A program made the position numbers and the translations under genes. A DNA stretch of 64,000 nt from Flavobacterium sp. WC2421 (GTDB lineage: Bacteria > Bacteroidota > Bacteroidia > Flavobacteriales > Flavobacteriaceae). Positions 60,359-64,000 of the stretch are shown one piece after another; position 1 is the stretch's first letter, and each line of letters begins with the position of its first letter. Location: contig NZ_CP162004.1 in assembly GCF_040822115.1 (NCBI RefSeq), forward strand, positions 930,001 to 994,000, in the 5' to 3' direction. The notes beneath the pieces were generated by a model, which was not told the DNA's origin, ran no database searches, and worked only from the letters and a program-made list of their open reading frames with translations.

Positions 60359-61846
60359 ATGTCGATAAAATCAGCTGCTGCAAAGTTATTTGCTAAAAAA
60401 ATATATAAAGAAACACAAACCTGGGTTTCAAATCCTGTTGCGAGTCAAAAGACTGTATTTATGGATTTAATAAAAGAAGCCAAGCAAACAGCGTTTGGAA
60501 TTGACCATCATTTTGATACAATAAAAACGGTTGAAGATTTTGCAAACCAAGTTCCCATTAGGGATTATGAGGACTTAAAACCCTACATTGAAAAAGTAGT
60601 AAAAGGAGAAGAAAACATTCTCTGGAAAGGGAAACCGCTTTATTTCGCTAAAACTTCAGGAACGACTTCAGGAGCTAAATATATTCCATTGACTAAGGAA
60701 TCGATGCCTTTTCATATTCAAGCGGCTCGAAATGCTATTTTGCATTACATTCACGAAACAGGTAAAGCTGACTTTGTTGATGGAAAGATGATTTTCCTAC
60801 AGGGAAGCCCAATTTTGGAAGAAAAAAACGGAATACAATTTGGAAGGTTATCAGGGATTGTAGCGCATTTTGTCCCGAAATATTTGCAAAAAAACCGCAT
60901 GCCTTCATTAGAAACCAATTGTATTGAAGATTGGGAAACCAAAATTGATGCCATTGTTGGGGAAACGTTTAATGAAAATATGACCGTAATTTCAGGAATT
61001 CCTTCTTGGGTTCAAATGTATTTTGAGCGATTAGAACAAAAAGGAGGAAAGAAAGTAGGAGATATTTTTAAGAATTTTAATTTGTTTATTTACGGTGGGG
61101 TGAATTATGAACCCTATAGAGCAAAGTTTGAAAACTTAATAGGTAGAAAAGTAGACAGTATTGAATTATTCCCTGCATCGGAAGGGTTTTTTGCCTACCA
61201 AGATTCCCAAAAAGAAAAAGGAATGCTACTGCTTTTAAAAGCGGGTATTTTTTACGAATTTGTAAAAAGCGATGAATTTTATACGGAGAAACCTAGACGA
61301 TATACGATTGGTGAAGTCGAGCTTGGGGTGAATTATGTTCTAATTATTTCTACTAATGCGGGTCTTTGGGGATATAATATAGGAGACACGGTTCAATTTA
61401 CTTCATTAAAACCGTTTAGAATTATTGTTTCTGGGAGAATCAAGCATTACATTTCGGCTTTTGGAGAACATGTCATTGGTAAAGAAGTCGAAAATGCCTT
61501 ACAAGAAGCGATGGAAGGAACAAATGTTCGTGTCAATGAGTTTACTGTAGCGCCACAAATCAATCCTGCTAGCGGATTACCCTATCATGAATGGTTCATT
61601 GAATTTGAAAATGAACCAGTAAACTTGATCACTTTTGCGGAAGCGATTGATGACGCTATGCGAAAACAAAACATTTACTACGACGATTTAATAAGAGGAA
61701 ACATTTTACAAAAAGTGGTAATAACAAGAGTTGCTAAAAACGGTTTTCAAGAATATATGAAATCGATTGGGAAACTAGGAGGTCAAAATAAAATACCAAG
61801 ACTTTCTGATAATCGAGATATCGTAGCGCTTTTGGATAAAAAATAA
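60359..61846 (+). CDS. GH3-family (auxin-responsive promoter-like) protein
   Basis: The 495-aa protein is of the GH3/adenylate-forming superfamily, with the acyl-adenylation loop KTSGTTSGAKYIPLTKES near residues 99-116, LYGGVNYEPY-like (FIYGGVNYEPYRA), and IVSGRIKHYISAFGEHV near the end. Plant GH3 proteins link acids to amino acids; bacterial homologues have mostly unknown substrates. It precedes the DUF6909-like gene by 34 bases and follows a small membrane protein by 41 bases, so an operon of three is plausible. Confidence 0.9.
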   Translation: MSIKSAAAKLFAKKIYKETQTWVSNPVASQKTVFMDLIKEAKQTAFGIDHHFDTIKTVEDFANQVPIRDYEDLKPYIEKVVKGEENILWKGKPLYFAKTSGTTSGAKYIPLTKESMPFHIQAARNAILHYIHETGKADFVDGKMIFLQGSPILEEKNGIQFGRLSGIVAHFVPKYLQKNRMPSLETNCIEDWETKIDAIVGETFNENMTVISGIPSWVQMYFERLEQKGGKKVGDIFKNFNLFIYGGVNYEPYRAKFENLIGRKVDSIELFPASEGFFAYQDSQKEKGMLLLLKAGIFYEFVKSDEFYTEKPRRYTIGEVELGVNYVLIISTNAGLWGYNIGDTVQFTSLKPFRIIVSGRIKHYISAFGEHVIGKEVENALQEAMEGTNVRVNEFTVAPQINPASGLPYHEWFIEFENEPVNLITFAEAIDDAMRKQNIYYDDLIRGNILQKVVITRVAKNGFQEYMKSIGKLGGQNKIPRLSDNRDIVALLDKK

Positions 61847-61880
61847 AAATTACATTTGTTGGTTAGAAATTATAGAAGAA

Positions 61881-63566
61881 ATGAAAGACAGTAAAAATAT
61901 ATCACGCTCTAGAGCACAAGAATCATCGGCAGCTATTGAAAAAATGTACATCACGATGCGCCATTTATTCAATAGAGGTTTTTATAAACCGATGGGTATT
62001 TCAGGAGATACTTTAAGGGAAGCTTTAATGACATTACGTCCAGAAATATATGGAAATATCGCCGAAGAAAAAGTAGAATTAAACGGACTGTTATATGTTA
62101 TTGAGCGACTTCCTATAGGAATTGAAGAATGCAGATTCATCAATTTAACTTCAGATGAAGGCTATTCTAAATCCCATTTTCAAGCAATTATTCCTCCAAA
62201 AAGGCGTCGTAATTGTTACCGAATTGATGAGGAGCAAATGAATGTTGAAATTACACGTGGGCGATCAGATATTTACGATATTTTGACGCATTTAACGTTT
62301 ATTTTCATCGAGTCTCATAAAATAAGAAATAGAGTGCTACTTGATGATGCAGGAGAAGTTTCTCGCGATTGGGTAAAATTACAACATGCAGTTTCACAGA
62401 CAAAAAAATTATCTCTTGTTGAAAAAGAGAAAGCCATTTCGCATGCTGCAAATATCCTTGGAAGAACTTTTGAAGAAGTACTAGATATCTATGATGCTTT
62501 TGGTTCAGATGCCGCTCCAGATCGTTTTTTGCAAATTATTTTTTGGTTAGGTAAATTAGCGATTGAAGAAATCATTGACAATAATAAAAGAACAATCACT
62601 TTTAGTCCTATTTTGAGAGAGCGTTTAGGGCATCACATTCATGGTGAAAGATGGGCAACCAACATCAAGGAAGTATTGAAAGAAAACGGACTTATAAACC
62701 GTCCAATTCATGTGATTAGTGCCAATATGCATAGTGTAATGAATTCTATTTTTGCAACAACAGTTTTAAAAACAAAGTTTAAAGACAAGTCGGATTTCTT
62801 TATTTATGAGGAATTAAGTAAATCTGGCGCGGATGAAGTTCGTAACAAAGTAGAAGAAGTAGCATTGAAGCATGGAATGATCTCTGTTTTAGATGATTCA
62901 GGAACAAATATTGATGTACAAATTTTTGATACTGAAAAAATCAATTGGGCTAATTCGTCCTTCCCTACAGCTAAACTTGGAGACAAAAAACCAGTGTTAA
63001 TTGTAATGGATTATGCGTTTGGGGAACAAGCCTATGAAACAATTGACGAACTATTGAAACCCTTCAAAAAAGATACTTTACTCAATGTAGAATCAGTTTC
63101 TATCATGGGAAAAGCAGGAATTCTAGAAGGAGGAAAAGGAGATATCATGATTCCGAATGCACATATAAACGAAGGAACGGCTGATAATTACTTTTTTGAA
63201 AATGAATTAACGGCCGATATGTTTGAAGGAAATGATATTGCAGTTTTTGCCGGGCCAATGGTTACTGTTCTTGGTACATCATTACAAAATAGGGATTTAT
63301 TGAAGTTTTTCCATGAATCGACTTGGGGTGTAATTGGTCTAGAAATGGAAGGTTCTTATTATCAAAAAGCGATTCAATCAGCATCTAAAATTAGAAAAAG
63401 CGTACCCAAGGATATAAAAGTAAGATATGCCTATTATGCATCGGATAATCCGCTTGAAACTGGAAGTACTCTAGCTTCTGGAGGTCTTGGAACTACTGGT
63501 GTAAAGCCCACTTATTTGATTACAATTAAAATATTGGAACAAATTTTTAATACTAAACAAAAGTAA
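61881..63566 (+). CDS. DUF6909-like protein with phosphorylase-like C-terminal half
   Basis: The 561-aa protein has an N-terminal helical half (SRSRAQESSAAIEKMYITMRHL, LTHLTFIFIESHKIRNR) and a C-terminal alpha/beta half. The latter contains SIMGKAGILEGGKGDIMIPNAHINEGT and WGVIGLEMEGSYYQKAI, which resemble the nucleoside-phosphorylase pattern with its Glu-Met-Glu motif. Bacteroidota carry this family widely, probably as DUF6909 by recollection. An AMP-nucleosidase-like activity is a possibility but unproved. It follows the GH3-like gene by 34 bases. Confidence 0.7.
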   Translation: MKDSKNISRSRAQESSAAIEKMYITMRHLFNRGFYKPMGISGDTLREALMTLRPEIYGNIAEEKVELNGLLYVIERLPIGIEECRFINLTSDEGYSKSHFQAIIPPKRRRNCYRIDEEQMNVEITRGRSDIYDILTHLTFIFIESHKIRNRVLLDDAGEVSRDWVKLQHAVSQTKKLSLVEKEKAISHAANILGRTFEEVLDIYDAFGSDAAPDRFLQIIFWLGKLAIEEIIDNNKRTITFSPILRERLGHHIHGERWATNIKEVLKENGLINRPIHVISANMHSVMNSIFATTVLKTKFKDKSDFFIYEELSKSGADEVRNKVEEVALKHGMISVLDDSGTNIDVQIFDTEKINWANSSFPTAKLGDKKPVLIVMDYAFGEQAYETIDELLKPFKKDTLLNVESVSIMGKAGILEGGKGDIMIPNAHINEGTADNYFFENELTADMFEGNDIAVFAGPMVTVLGTSLQNRDLLKFFHESTWGVIGLEMEGSYYQKAIQSASKIRKSVPKDIKVRYAYYASDNPLETGSTLASGGLGTTGVKPTYLITIKILEQIFNTKQK

Positions 63567-63569
63567 ATA

Positions 63570-64000
63570 ATGAGTGTAAACCTACCCCAAAATACTGAAA
63601 ATCAAGAAATAGATTTATCACAGATTTCTAATAAAATAGGGAGTCTATTTCAAAATTTTAGTGCTTTAATATTTAGATGTATTCAGTTCTTTATTAGAAA
63701 TGTGATTGTAATAATTGCTTTACTAATAGTGGGGATTGGGCTTGGTTTTTTCTTAGATACCACTCAAAAAACATATGATCAGCAAATAATTGTTGCCCCA
63801 AATTTTAAATCTGCGGATTATTTATATGCTAAAATTGATTTAATAAATGCTAAAATTATCGAAGGCGACACCTTATTTTTAAAAAATAGTGTAGGGTTAA
63901 AAAAACCAAAAACGATAAAAGGAATTAAGATAGAACCCATCACAGATGTATATAAATTCATTGAAAATAAATCAGAAAATTTTGAGCTAATCAAGTTAAT
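63570..64000 (+). CDS. Wzz-like chain-length/polysaccharide protein, 3' truncated
   Basis: The ATG at 63570 follows the previous stop by 3 bases and opens a frame that runs off the window. It encodes MSVNLPQNTENQEIDLSQIS, a hydrophobic helix (about 48-66, NVIVIIALLIVGIGLGFFLD) and a beta-like extracytoplasmic part with YDQQIIVAPNFKSADYLYAKIDLIN. This is the layout of Wzz/chain-length determinants. The second membrane helix is beyond the edge. Membership is likely but not certain. Confidence 0.65.
   Translation, partial: MSVNLPQNTENQEIDLSQISNKIGSLFQNFSALIFRCIQFFIRNVIVIIALLIVGIGLGFFLDTTQKTYDQQIIVAPNFKSADYLYAKIDLINAKIIEGDTLFLKNSVGLKKPKTIKGIKIEPITDVYKFIENKSENFELIKL

Overview
The window is AT-rich, densely coded chromosomal DNA that looks like a Flavobacterium-type member of the Bacteroidota. 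The evidence is the family content (DUF4175, DUF4837, SPOR/HU fusion, GH3-like protein, PorT-like barrels, LytS/LytTR pairs), the lack of clear Shine-Dalgarno sequences, and several TAnnTTTG -7 elements of the Bacteroidota type. No rRNA, tRNA, CRISPR array or prophage was found. The only mobile-type gene is a RAYT (REP-associated tyrosine transposase). Both ends of the window cut genes.

Layout. 1-3.8 kb: end of a small membrane-protein operon, an SPFH protein, a barrel protein and gltX. 4-10.8 kb: a giant DUF4175 membrane protein overlapping ybeY, then mnmG surrounded by four parS-like palindromes, then a methyltransferase. 11-17.4 kb: OmpH-like lipoprotein, PIF1-type helicase, SPOR/HU protein, dprA and trpS. 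17.5-24 kb: an acyltransferase, an operon for a lipoprotein, an ECF sigma factor and a protein resembling dual-membrane-spanning anti-sigma factors, then recA, a thioesterase, a DoxX-like protein and holB. 24.2-28.1 kb: LytS/LytTR two-component pair followed by an intradiol-dioxygenase-like lipoprotein, a pirin-like protein and an unknown protein. Both promoter regions carry a related 12-bp motif repeated with a 21-bp period. 28.4-39.6 kb: pgk, lytic transglycosylase, three lipoprotein/acetyltransferase genes, double-OmpA protein, S41 protease, rnpA, and a lipid pair (acyltransferase plus acyl-ACP desaturase). 40.2-54.4 kb: crotonase and a histidine kinase, then a haem region: hemJ, a MATE transporter, hemH and an AraC regulator on the minus strand, facing hemA-hemC-hemD-hemE, a RAYT with REP hairpins, an unknown gene, hemF, hemB and a cytochrome c on the plus strand. 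54.4-64 kb: methyltransferase/LysR divergent pair, DNA-alkyl repair, exonuclease, nucleoside-gate transporter, two tiny membrane ORFs, tatA, a small membrane protein, a GH3-like protein, a phosphorylase-like DUF protein, and the start of a Wzz-like protein.

How it works together. Every step of the protoporphyrin route from glutamyl-tRNA to haem except hemL is encoded within about 12 kb, with HemJ supplying protoporphyrinogen oxidase and a candidate iron- or haem-type control region between the AraC gene and hemA. The observations most worth following are the LytTR-type direct repeats shared by two promoters, the parS cluster around mnmG (one site lies inside the ybeY reading frame), the sigma/dual-membrane anti-sigma operon, and the RAYT/REP module inserted in the haem operon.
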